Source of the DNA: Tetragonia tetragonoides
Taxonomy: Eukaryota > Streptophyta > Magnoliopsida > Caryophyllales > Aizoaceae
Direction: 5' to 3'
NCBI GenBank assembly: GCA_038025085.1
Contig: CM076143.1
Coordinates: forward strand, 40,159,001-40,223,000
Length of the DNA: 64,000 bases
Below the pieces are notes generated by a model. It searched no databases and was not told where the DNA came from. It saw only the letters and a list, made by a program, of their open reading frames with translations. Both the position numbers and the translations under genes were made by a program. Positions 48,654-59,329 of this stretch are shown here, in pieces. Position 1 is the stretch's first letter. Every line of letters starts with the position of its first letter.

Positions 48654-51600
48654 ATGGAATTGCCAAAAGAAGTCATTAAAGCATTAATCGAACACGAGCA
48701 AAAGACTTCAATAGTCGAAGAAACAGCGACAATAAATATTGCAACTAATGATGAGCCTCGCCACGTGCAAATAGGCTTGTTTTTAGCCTCTAATGAATGC
48801 GAACAATTCGTAACACTCCTAAAGAATTATCCGGATGTTTTCGCCTGGTCCTACAAGGACATGCCCGGCATAGACCGCAACATTGCCCAGCACACCATCC
48901 CGCTAAAGCCCGACTGCAAACCAGTCAAACAAAAGTTAAGAAGGATGAAGCCAGAATGGGCTCTAAAGATCAAAGAGGAAGTCCAAAAACAACTTGATGC
49001 ATGCTTCATAAGAGTGGCCAATTACCCCGATTGGGTAGCCAACATCGTCCCAGTCCCAAAAAAGGACGAACGGGTGAGAATGTGTGTAGGCTTTAGGGAC
49101 CTGAACAAAGCAAGCCCAAAAGACGACTTTCCATTACCTCATATAGATGTTCTGGTGGACAATACTGCTGGACATGCCCTCCTATCATTCATGGACGGGT
49201 ATGCGGGATATAATCAGGTCCTGATGGCCAAAGGGGATGAAGAGAAAACCACTTTAATCATGCAATGGGGCACTTATTGCTATACAGTAATACCATTTGG
49301 GCTTAAGAATGCAGGGGCCACATATCAAAGAACAGCGACAACCCTGCTCCACGATATGATGCATAAAGATGCCGAAGTTTACGTAGATGACATAATCATA
49401 AAGTCGAAAGAGAGGAAAGGCCATGCACCCTCACTTCAAAAGTTCTTCGACAAGCTTAGGAAGTACAACATGAGGCTTAATCCCAAAAAGTGCGCATTCG
49501 GAGTTACATCCGGCAAACTTATAGGATTTGTCATAAGCAACCATAGGAATAGAGATTGATTCATCCAAGATCAAAGGCATAATAGACATGTCACCACCAA
49601 AAACAGAAAAAGAAATTAAAGGCTTCTTAGGGAGGATCCAATACATTAGCAGGTTCATTTCCAAGTTAACTATCACCTTCGAGCCCATATTCAAGAAACT
49701 CAAAAAAGAGGTAAAAACGGAATGGGACGAACAATGTCAAAAAGCCTTTGACAAAATTAAGGCTTATTTATCCGAACCACCCGTTCTGGTACCGCCCGCT
49801 CCAGCCGTGCTAGCCCAAGAAATAAACAAGGAAGAGAATGTCATCTACTATGTGAGCAAGAAGTTTTTAGAATACGAAACTCGCTATTCGCCTCTAGAAA
49901 AAACGTGTCTAGCCTTGGTCGCGACAACCAAAAAACTGCGACATTACATGCTCCAACGTATGATCCACATAAGATCGAGAGAAAATCCTCTAAAATACAT
50001 ATTTGAAAAGCCCATACTGAATGGTAGAATAGCCAGGTGGACCGTCCTCTTGTCAGAATTCGACCTTAAATTTGAACACCAAAAAGCCATCAAAGGGAAT
50101 GCTATCTCGGAGTACTTAGCCGACCAGGCTATAAACGAACCCGATCGCAAAGATGAATACCACTTCCCAGACGAAGAGGTTATGACCTTAGAGACCGAGA
50201 CTTGGCAACTCTATTTTGATGGAGCATCACATACACCTATTTCAGTCAAATTAGACCACGAAGTCACCAACAATGGCGCAGAATACGAAGCTTGCATAAT
50301 AGGATTGCAATCCGCCATAAGCCTTGGCATTAAGACGCTTCAAGTCTATGGGGATTCATCGCTCATAATCAACCAAATTTCTAAAGTATGAAAAGTCAAA
50401 AGCGAATCCTTGGCACTCTAACAGGAATATTTAGATAAGATCATAATGTATTTCAACCAAATACACTTTATGTACCTTCTACGAGAAGATAATCAATTTG
50501 CAGACGCCTTGGCCAAATTGGCAAGCATGATCAATATACCCGAAACCATTCGGATGATGCCCATTTGCGTGCAAAGAAGATCCGAGCCTTCATATTGTGA
50601 CACTTTGGAAGTATTCCATGGCGAAGAAGACGAGTGGTACACCGATATAAAGAACCTACTCGTCTATCAGCTTTACCCCCCTGATTCTAGTCCTAGAGCC
50701 CAAAAAGCGCTCAGAAAGCTCGCAGCCCAATTCATAGAGGTACGAGGTCAGATATATAAGAAAAGTCCAAACGGGATTAACCTCTTATGTCTAGGCACCG
50801 AGATGGCCCATAAGCTCTTAAGAGATGTACACGCAGGAGTTTGTGGACCGCACATGAACGGTATGATGCTCTCTAGGAAGATAATAAGGCTTGGATATTA
50901 TTGGACCATAATGGAAAAAGATTGTTGTGAATTTTTCAAAAAGTGCATACGGTGTCAGACACACGCAAATCTACAATACATGCCACCAAGTCCATTATAT
51001 ACATTCACCTCACATTGGCCTTTCTCTGCTTGGGGAATAGACATCATCGGCAAAATAACCCCGGCAGAAAAAGGGGGCCATGAATATATCCTAGTAGCAA
51101 TTGACTACTTCACCAAATGGGTCGAAGCGCAATCATACGCGAAACTCAAAGAAAAGCATGTGATTAAGTTCATCAAGAACAATATAATAGCCAGATACGG
51201 GGTTCCTCAAGAAATCATTAGTGATAATGGGTCACACTTCATGAAAGAGGTAATTGAGCTCTTAAACCAGTTCAAGATCCAGCATCGAAAGTCATCTCCC
51301 TACCGCAAACGAATGGCGCAGTGGAAGCAACTAACAAAAATATCAAGAAAATCATTGAGAGTGTCCGAAAATTATTATGATTGGCCTGACAAGTTGCCAT
51401 TCGCGCTTTGGGGCTACCAGCCGTCTGTTCGCGCATCGACGGGAGCAACACCATACTCTCTGGTCTATGGGATGGAAGTCGTGCTACCCATTGAGTTAGA
51501 GGTCCCATCTCTACGAATCATTTTGGAAAGTCAAATTCCAGAAGTGGATTGGGTCCAAGCCCTCTATGACCAATTAGTCTTACTAGATGAGAAAATGTTA

Positions 51601-51870
51601 TAGGCTTTGCACAATGTAAGAATCTATCAAAGGAGACTAACAAGGCATTTTAACCAAAAGCTCAAAATGAGAGACCTCAAAGTTGGAGATCTAGTACTTA
51701 AAGAGGTAAGGGCCAATGTCACTGACCCAAGAGGCAAATTTAGACCCAACTGGTCGGTTCCGTTTCTCATTGCAAAGATCCTAACAGGTGGAGCTGCAAG
51801 ATTGGCAGATTTGGATGGGATTGAGTTTAGTCAATGAATAAACATGGATCAACTAAAGAGGTTCTATGCT
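48654..51870 (+). pseudogene. Ty3/Gypsy Tat-lineage pol (RT, RNase H, second RNase H, integrase), broken
   Basis: RT: FRDLNKASPKDDFPLPHID, then PFGLKNAGATYQR and the catalytic YVDDIIIKS (about 49380-49405). A frame break near 49555 is followed by the connection/RNase H (FLGRIQYISRFI; YYVSKKFLEYETRYSPLEK). A second, archaeal-type RNase H follows (LYFDGASHTP ... NNGAEYEACIIGLQ ... VYGDSSLIINQI at 50200-50390); this dual arrangement is diagnostic of the Tat group. Stops occur at 50391 and 50421. Integrase: zinc finger with VHAGVCGPHMNG and CCEFFKKCIRCQTH, core WGIDIIG and EIISDNGSHF. Two compensating indels around 51310-51370 hide the catalytic Glu (GAVEATNKN in the alternative frame). It ends near 51870. 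The 5' LTR, gag and protease are missing: the frame begins directly beside the minus-strand LTR. Confidence 0.93.
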
Positions 51871-52266
51871 TAGGCAAGACACCCAATATAGCACTATTGA
51901 GAGGCCCATACAAGGCTACATGATCCCGTAAAAAAAATATTAAAAAAAAAGTGATTTAATGTTAAAAAAATAACGGATAAGAACTACGAGCGGCCTAATT
52001 CCCCTAAAAGAATACGTAGGACAACCCAATTGCAATTGGGCCCGACCCCTTCATCATCTTCGCGTTCAAAAGTTGTTAAAAATATAAATATAAATATAAA
52101 ACATCAAGTTGCAGTATTAAACAAAAATGAGCATGTCTTCATAAATAATAATAAAGTCCATAACAAAGATTTCGCAATTCCCAAATATTAAGGCAAAAAT
52201 TAAATCTAAATCTAAAAAAAGGGGCACATCACCCTTTTTGAATTTAAAGCAAAATAAAAGGCAATC
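51871..52266. other. Spacer between sense pol and antisense gene
   Basis: AT-rich with poly-A stretches near 51930-51970; no ORF. In a full element both converging transcription units would end around here. Confidence 0.5.
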
Positions 52267-53112
52267 CTAAGCTAGACATGCTCCAAAAGAATATTTCCTT
52301 AATAGACTACACCGTAGCTTCGGTAGTAGGGACCGCATCCTCCATGGGCTCATACACCTTCGGACCTTCCGCCACCTCTCTCGAACCAAAGGCTCTTCTT
52401 CTTCAACCTCCATTAGAGGGATGCTTGAGGAGGCCTCATGATCATTGGCCCTAATTTGGGGCTCCGATTGTGGCTTAGTAGTAATCGTTTCTAAAGCTTT
52501 CTTGGCCTTCGGGTTGAGGACGTCTTTCAGATGCTTGACTCCCTTTTGCTTACCCTTCCCTTTAAGGTCATTAGGGTTTGAGAGCCTTAAGCTAGCTTTG
52601 ATCGATTGGGCCTTGAGATCGCCTTGTTTGGATTTTCTCCCATGCACGACGACCCTCCGCGGTCTTACAATCCATCCAAGCTTCATAAGCCGAAGATATG
52701 GCCGTAGGGGCCTTGATATGAGAAATAGTCCACTTGGGGCGACGATCCCATGCACACTCTCATGATCTCACCATGCTAATTGTCAAAGCCTGTGTAGCAG
52801 GAGCAACACTATCCTTTTGTGGGATAATTTGGCGTTTCCCATATTGTCGCATGATACGGCTAGGAAATATGTAAGTCAGGTTATGAAGGCCAAGGACTTG
52901 GTAATACCCTGTTTCCTTGCTGCATCCGATTGCGGATTTTAGGCCCCACCACTTGACAGTCCATCTCATCAAAGGACAAGCTTTAAGGTACCCACGCCAT
53001 TCATCAATGGTGGATTCATAATAAAGCCTCCGACGGGCGGGAAACTGCTTTGGTTGATATTTGAGCGCATTAATGGGCCTCTCGATGAAGCAAATATGCT
53101 CCAGGTGCCATA

Positions 53113-53160
<48 letters not shown>

Positions 53161-53883
53161 AAGGCAAAACACATAAAGTTAGATATCCATTAAAGATTCA
53201 AACTTTATTAAATCAAATTATTCAAAGCAATTTATTCAAGCACTCACTTGAATGAGAAGAGGGCTTCCCGTCCATTCACCGAGTGACGGCTCTTGTTTCT
53301 TGCGGTCCAAGCAAATTAAAGTTTCACCGAGAACAAGAGACATAGGGGTAAAATCGTTCTGAATTTGTTCAACAATTCTAAGCATACAAGTTTTACCATT
53401 ATTACCTCCACCAACAAAGAGGTACCTATGCAAGAGACATAAGATAAAAGCACGTTTATAATACGTCTCACCCATCACATCGTGGTTGTCCCTTACCTTG
53501 GGGAAAAAGATGTCAATCACACCGTTGAGGTCCAACTCACCACTCCTAGCAACGGAGGAGGCTTGTGTTGGTGATAGGCCAAGATACCTTTTATAGTAGC
53601 CTTCAAGATTTGCCCCAAGCCATGGAGTAGCGGGAGTTTGATCATGAGGGAATCCAAGGATGGCAGCAAATTTTTTGGGAAGAGGGCATAATTCATTGTA
53701 CCCGAATCGAAAGACATGGAATTTGTCATCCCAAAACTCAACGGCGGCCTCAAGAAGGTTCCAAATGATTTGAACTTGCTTCAAGTGGAAGAGAGCATTC
53801 AAGTGGAAAGGCACAAGTCTCATCCTCTCTTCGGGGGTCATGGATTGTAACCATTTGTCAAATTTAACATCAAAGCTTGTCAT
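52267..53883 (-). pseudogene. Antisense DUF7745/plant-mobile-domain-like gene inside the Tat element
   Basis: Start MTSFDVKFDKWLQSM at 53883. The N-terminal exon reads VEFWDDKFHVFRFGYNEL and KKFAAILGFPHDQTPATPW, the entry of this plant retroelement-associated family, then LDLNGVIDIFFPKV. A GTGAGT donor follows near 53243; the intron contains a 44-base poly-T (minus strand). The second exon (from 53115) reads ERPINALKYQPKQFPARRR, YYESTIDEWRGYL and FPSRIMRQYGKRQIIPQKD, hits an in-frame TGA after SMVRS near 52760, and continues RRPKWTISHIKAPTAISSAY to a TAG at 52592. A Lys-rich tail (KGKGKQKGVKHLKDVLNPKA) follows in another frame. Extra, often antisense, ORFs between integrase and 3' LTR are known in Tat-group elements. 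The molecular role is unknown. Confidence 0.7.
53116..53159. repeat. 44-base poly-A tract
   Basis: Uninterrupted A on the plus strand, lying in the intron of the antisense gene as a poly-T directly before its AG acceptor. Confidence 0.98.
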
Positions 53884-53939
53884 GGCTGAAATCTAAATTA
53901 ATTGGGAGGTTTCTCTCTAAAAGCTTGCCATACAAAGAT

Positions 53940-54934
53940 TGAGAAAATTGCCCTCAGGTTAACCTTTTGTTGCACTAGAATTGAATGTCAATTGCTCTTG
54001 TATTTGCTTTGCTCTTGTGTATGGAGTTTCTCTTGAATGAGGCTTGATGAATGCTTGAATGATTTGATTAGGGTTGTATGAAAGAGAGGAGAGAGAGAAG
54101 GATTAGGGTTCTCTTGGGTTAATGGGTGAAAATCCCGTAATAATGAGTGTTTGTCCCGAAAACGGATTTTAGAGGGGTATTTATAGGGATTGGGCCGAAT
54201 AAAATAGGAAATTAGGGTTCTCGGGCCAAAAACGGTGCCCAGCAGCTCCCCGGAGCGCCGCTGAAGGATCAGCGGCCCCGATAGTGCAGCATGGGCCCTG
54301 GCGGCATGCCGCTGGGCCCCGCGGCCCGTTTCACGGCCTCCGCTCCCACGAAAATGCCTCTGAAGCGCTCGTTTGGACTCCGATTGGCCTGATTCTTGGT
54401 GCGTTGGATTCCTTGTTCAAAGGGCTTGCTTTTGACATATTGTGGGCTCAGATAGCACAAGTATGCTATGACTTATGGCCAAAACACTAGAGAAGTGTCC
54501 GTTTCAGCGTATTAATCAATGATCGGATCATATCTTTTTAGTTTCTAATGGGATTTTGGCCCATAATACATCGTTGGAAAGCTAATTCAAAGGGAATACA
54601 AGCCATGTGGGCTAATAATCCAATTAATCTTTGCATGACTAAAAATCAGTCTTGAACCGTGATATGCGGGTATGAGAATATCATTTTTAGCCCATAACTT
54701 CATCAAATCATAACTTTTGACTCCGGTGTCCGATTGGGACAAATGAGACGGCGTTGGAAAGCTTATAAAAATGGCTATTTGTGGGTAAGGAAATTAATGA
54801 GATCCTGAATGAGGATGGATAAGGGGTTTCAAATGACCACAAGTACGTAGAGCATTGACATTCGTTTCTTTAACATGATTATAGGTTATCATCATCGGGC
54901 GTTACGCCAGGGGGGACACATTTGGGTGTCTACA
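53940..54934 (-). promoter_or_regulatory. LTR-like promoter region of the antisense gene
   Basis: On the minus strand it starts TGTAGACACCC (54934-54924), exactly as the 3' LTR at 59330 does. It then shows GGCGTAACGCCC-like sequence, a GC-rich block of GGCCGCTG/CAGCGG units (54230-54355), a TATA box TATAAATA (54185-54178), a leader, and AGGTTAACCTGAGGG (about 53957-53970). The 3' LTR has the same order, with AGGTTAACCATCCTGAGGG near 60050. Here the homology ends and the antisense ORF starts about 75 bp on. It reads as a U3-R-like segment used as the gene's promoter (inference). A reverse solo or truncated LTR is the alternative. Confidence 0.65.
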
Positions 54935-55414
54935 GCCTCTGGACGCCTTCCTTCGGCCGCCGAGCAATTTCTCGAGACAAGACCCCTTTTCCTCCGATTT
55001 TGGACACTTTCCTTAACCGTTTTGGACTCCAATTTGGCTCTATTTTCTATTTTCATCATTATTTCTATTTTGTATTATTTCCTTATTATTTATGGAAGCT
55101 CCACAATTTCCTTATTCCTTTTTGGATGATTATCATCTTTTCTTTTTTATATCTTTTTTCTTAATCCCTTTTTACTTATTATTTTCATTTCATTTTTGCA
55201 CCCTTTAACTTTTTTCATTTCTTTTAGGGGAGATAGGGTACACCCAATTTTAACTTTTTGGCTGTACCATTTTTTGCTACATGGTTATTACTTGCGCTTT
55301 TGCTTGACTACTTGTGCATATGCATTAACCTAATTATATGCAGGGACCAATAAATAAGCAATATTTACAAGCAAAGTCCGAATGTTTGTTCAACGCAAAT
55401 GTTCAAAATGTATT

Positions 55415-58174
55415 TCACACAAATACATTATCATAAAAATTATCACCCGCACCAGCATCTGTACGGAGCACCTCAAAGTGGTCCTCCGACCTCCGTGGCT
55501 CGTCACCAAAGATTGACGCCACGACCTGGCTAGGGTCAAAGGAAGAATGTCGGGCAGGCTCCCGGTATGAACTTCCCTCCCCGGCATAACTCGAATCATA
55601 CCCCCACGAAGAACGAGGAGGCATGGTAGGCATCATAGGAGCAGGAACCGGAGGATGGTAGTGAAGACCGCCATGTGAAGGATACCCCGCATACCCGGGA
55701 TAAGAAGGATACATCGACATAGGCATAGGAGTAGGCTCCACAAATAAAGTCATCCTACTCCCACCAGGATAGTCCGTCCGATGTGCAGGCACCCCCTCTC
55801 TCCTAGGACTCTCCCTCTGAGGGCTCCTCTCGCGCGAAGGGCTACGCTCAGGAGAGCTCACGACCTCATCATCCGACAAAACCACCTGTCGTGACCGACG
55901 AGGAAGGGGTCGACGGTACTCAACCTGCAACCCATCAAAATACAAAAGATACATTTCTCAAAGCATGTAACTTTGAAAATGCAAAATCAAGTTTACCTTG
56001 TCCAAGTCAGCTCTTGAGCAAGTACCCTTTGAAGGAGCCCGGGATATCCAGGACTTCATGGCATGCATCATCTTGAAGACCTTCCCGGTTTGCTCACGAT
56101 CAAGCTACACAAAGAAAAGTCAGTACAAGCATACAAAACGGTAAAGTATCGCACACATCGGTAAAATTACGAATTTACCCCTGGATGCCCAACTGGAAGA
56201 GGAAGGCCCTGGATGTCCTCATCAAGGTCCTCCGTCATGGGGACTTCCCCCCAACACTCCTTCCCGCCATAGTCCCAACCTCGGACCCGCATGTCCGGGA
56301 TATCCACATCGAGGTCGTCAACACGAGGCTCCTACAAAGCAAAGTAAGTTAGCATCTAACAAGACAAGAAAGGCATAGAATATCAAACATTAAATTCTTA
56401 CCTTCAAACCCACAAATGAAGGCATAAGGCGATCACGGCGAAACTGCTCATAGTGCCTCGCAAGGTCCTCAGCAGGCTCCCTCAAATACCGCATAGCATC
56501 TGAGCCCACCATGGCCTCTGCAACCTGCTTGCGAGACAAGCAACTCACCAAGAACATGGTCGAGGGAGGAACCGAGGGAATCCTCGGGCCTGCCAAGTCA
56601 GGATAAACCTGACGGAAGATCCGATCTCCTAGATACCACTCAAAAGAGAACGAACCCACAATCAGGATCCTCTGACGGTCCACCGCCCTAGATGCTAGGA
56701 TAGCATCCGAAGCCAACCCATGATACTTTGTCCATGGGAAGTAGTCAATCTACACAAGCATGCAACATAAGATATTTCTACACCAAGAAATACAATCCAT
56801 GCAATTACAGTACCTTGTGCCAATCCAGGCGCAAGAGGGCCTCCCTCTACTGCTGAAGAGTCTGCAGAGGCGCAGGACCCCTATGACGCCATGCCCTACA
56901 TATCGGAAAGTCTAACTCCCAGCCCGTAGGTGCCATGTCCGGAAAATGCTCAAAAAACCAAGGCTACATCAAAACATGAAATTAAGCACCGCACACTTAA
57001 ATCATGCAAATCACGAAAAATAGATACAAAAAGCAAACGCACCTGCAAGACCTTCCAAAAACCGCATAAGCTCACGGGAGGAAGAGTCGACTGCTTGTAT
57101 CCCTCATCATTCTCGCGGCAGGCAAACCGCATGCATCTCAAGAGGTTGGCGTAGCCCGGTAACCCCCAGTTGTACTCTCTCACTCTCTCCCAGTCCAGCA
57201 GGCTCAGGAGGTAAATAGCATGAATATGCTCCCCCTTGTCACTAAAAATAGTAGTGGCAAGGAGATAGGCGATGAACATCCTTGCCTTTTGCTCCACTGA
57301 GGTATTTCTCTTATAGCTCGGGTCCTTCAAAGCAGTAAAGAGCTCGCTATAGGAATGATAATGGTGACCCCAAGTGTTCCCCGAAGGGCCAAAAAACTCC
57401 ACCATCTCCGCCTTACGCTTCCAAATGGAAACGTCATAGACGATGGGCGTACCCACGCAAGGTACCCCGGTCAACATAGCAAACTCCGAAGGAGTGATCA
57501 TCATCTCCCCATTAGGGAAATGGAATGTGTTGGTAGTGTCCCAAAAACGCTCCAAAGACAAACGGACAATACACCTCTTGACTCGCTAAACCGAGTCCGC
57601 CGCTTTCAAAAGGGGCCCAAACCCCACATTCAAAACCACATCCTGCACCTATTTGGGCAAGATTTTATAAAGTCTCACTGAAGAGCCATAGTTTCCATGG
57701 GCCTTCAAGTTCCCATCGGGTTCCTATGATCAAATTTGCAACCTCTTAGGTTCACATTTAAATCAAATGTTCAATCCTAAGTATGTTTCTAAGTTCGTTC
57801 AAGCCATGCAAGATCACATGCGCTACAAGCTTGACAATTGCATACAATCTCTACACAAATTCTACTCAAGGCAAAGCATATAAACGCAAAATTCAATGCA
57901 TAAAACTATGAATTCAAAGTTTGAGGCTTACCACAAACTTGGAAGCTCGAGAGCTCAAATGAGTCGTCGGTCGAAAAAGCAACTCCGATCAATCCCAAAC
58001 AATGTCGGGCATCCTATCCGACCGGGTGTATCAATCTTGAGGGAAAGCCACATTAGGCTTCCTCTTTGAAGGCTTCACATGAGAAGGAAAAGCCTTGGTA
58101 AAAATGTTGATTTCTTCGACCTCCTCCCGCACCTCGGTCCTCCTATTCCTCTTCTTTGCCAATTTTGGAGCCAT
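55415..58174 (-). pseudogene. Second antisense gene: plant mobile domain (PMD) protein with disordered tail
   Basis: A short first ORF starts at 58174 (MAPKLAKKRNRRTEV) and stops at 58031. The PMD exon (about 57730-57043) reads VKRCIVRLSLERFWDTTNTF, FPNGEMMITPSEFAMLTGVP, then EQKARMFIAYLLATTIF and LPGYANLLRCMRFACREN, the usual layout of MAIN-like/phosphatase-7-long-form-like PMD proteins. Two in-frame TAGs lie just before it. Further exons follow with GT/AG borders: about 56945-56815 (HFPDMAPTGWELD, with one TAG), 56715-56400 (FEWYLGDRIFRQVYPDLAG), about 56335-56180, about 56104-55997 and 55925-55430. The last exon is Arg/Ser/Pro- and Gly/Tyr-rich (SPERSPSRERSPQRES). PMD proteins act in genome stability and transposon silencing in Arabidopsis. 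Element-borne copies have no assigned function. Several stops make this copy a likely pseudogene. Confidence 0.7.
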
Positions 58175-58439
58175 GAAGAAGGATGAGCAAAGCAAGCAAG
58201 AACAACAAGCAAAGATGGAGAATTTTGGATTTTCTCTCTCCAAGGGTTTCAAAAACCCACTATCAAATTCACCCCAAATTTGTGGAAAATCGCAAATAAA
58301 CTTCAAATTATACAAAGATTACGCAAAAGCAAGCAAATGCAAGCAAAAAGGAACAAATTTGAGCAAATTTGAGCAAGATTCGAAGTTTGGGCAACAATGG
58401 AGGTAGAGAGAGAGAGTCTCGAAATTTTGGGGAAGAATG

Positions 58440-58700
58440 ACCCAAAAATCGGCTCTCCCCCAAATTAAACCCCAACCGCGCCTCTGAACCGGCCCAGCGG
58501 CCCAGTTCAGGGCCGCCCAGGCTCAGCGGACCAGCCGTTAGCTCTGGCGGCCAGGCCGCTGGCCCCGGCGGCTACCCTCAGCACCTCCGCACAGCCAATT
58601 GAGCCGCTGAGCGGGCCCGATAAGGCCGCCCAGCCCTCAGCGACCCTGCGCATGGCCGCTGAACCCCTTTTCTCCTCCGCCTCTCACGGGGTGGGCCCAC
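58440..58700 (-). promoter_or_regulatory. GC-rich GGCCGCTG block upstream of the second antisense gene
   Basis: Dense CAGCGG, GGCCGCTG and CCGCTGAG units in otherwise AT-rich surroundings, 260-520 bp before the antisense start. The same kind of block lies upstream of the TATA box in the 3' LTR (59615-59800) and in the first antisense gene's promoter (54230-54355). No TATAAATA box is evident after this one. Confidence 0.5.
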
Positions 58701-58923
58701 GAGTTCAAATTTCCCGCAGGATTGCATTTCTCGATCGTTACAAGTCCGGGAGATACGGGCATGTTACCCAAAATGACTCTTTTTGCCCCTACAACACGGT
58801 TTCCTATCCTAAGGACCCGGTATTATCTATTTTCGCAGGCACAGGCATTCATCTAATTTTCGCAGGCACATGCACTTTATTCTATTTTTGCAGGCACAAC
58901 TTTCCAAGACACATGCATTACTA

Positions 58924-59187
58924 AAGCATAGCTACGCAACACTCTTCGATGTTGAGGCTATTAAAATTAGCGTCACATTGGCACCCGCAAAGCAGAGCTA
59001 CGCAACGCTCTTCAATGTTGAGGCTATCAAAATTAGCGTCACATTGGCACCCGCGAAGCAGAGCTACGCAACGCTCTTTGACGTTGAGGCTATTAAAATT
59101 AGTGTCACAATGGCACCCGCAAAGTAGAGCTACGTAATGCTCTTTGACGTCGAGGCTATTAAAATTAGTATCACGTTGGCATCCGCA
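58924..59187. repeat. Four tandem copies of a 66-bp unit
   Basis: Units start at 58924, 58990, 59056 and 59122, each beginning AAGCAGAGCTACGCAACGCT-like, with no indels between copies. Because 66 is a multiple of three, a minus-strand frame stays open through all four (126 codons, repeating CGCQCDANFNSLN-like), but no start or family supports a protein. Tandem arrays just before the 3' LTR are common in Tat-type elements. Confidence 0.95.
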
Positions 59188-59314
59188 AAGCAGGTAACCC
59201 TGGCCACATGCGGTCAGGAATCTACCTTTCTTCCTTTCTAACATAAAGCATTTTTTCAAAAACACTGCAGACATTTTTAGCAAATACTTTGACCTTCGCA
59301 TTCACAAGCTCGCC

Positions 59315-59329
59315 CAAAGTGGGGGCTTC
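59315..59329 (+). other. Polypurine tract of the Tat element
   Basis: AAAGTGGGGGCTTC directly precedes the LTR start, the usual plus-strand primer position and close to the AAAGTGGGGG form seen in this group. Confidence 0.8.

Noticed and set aside
58921..59301. 126-codon minus-strand ORF as a gene
   Set aside because: It results from the 66-bp tandem repeat length being a multiple of three; no start context, splice structure or family supports it.
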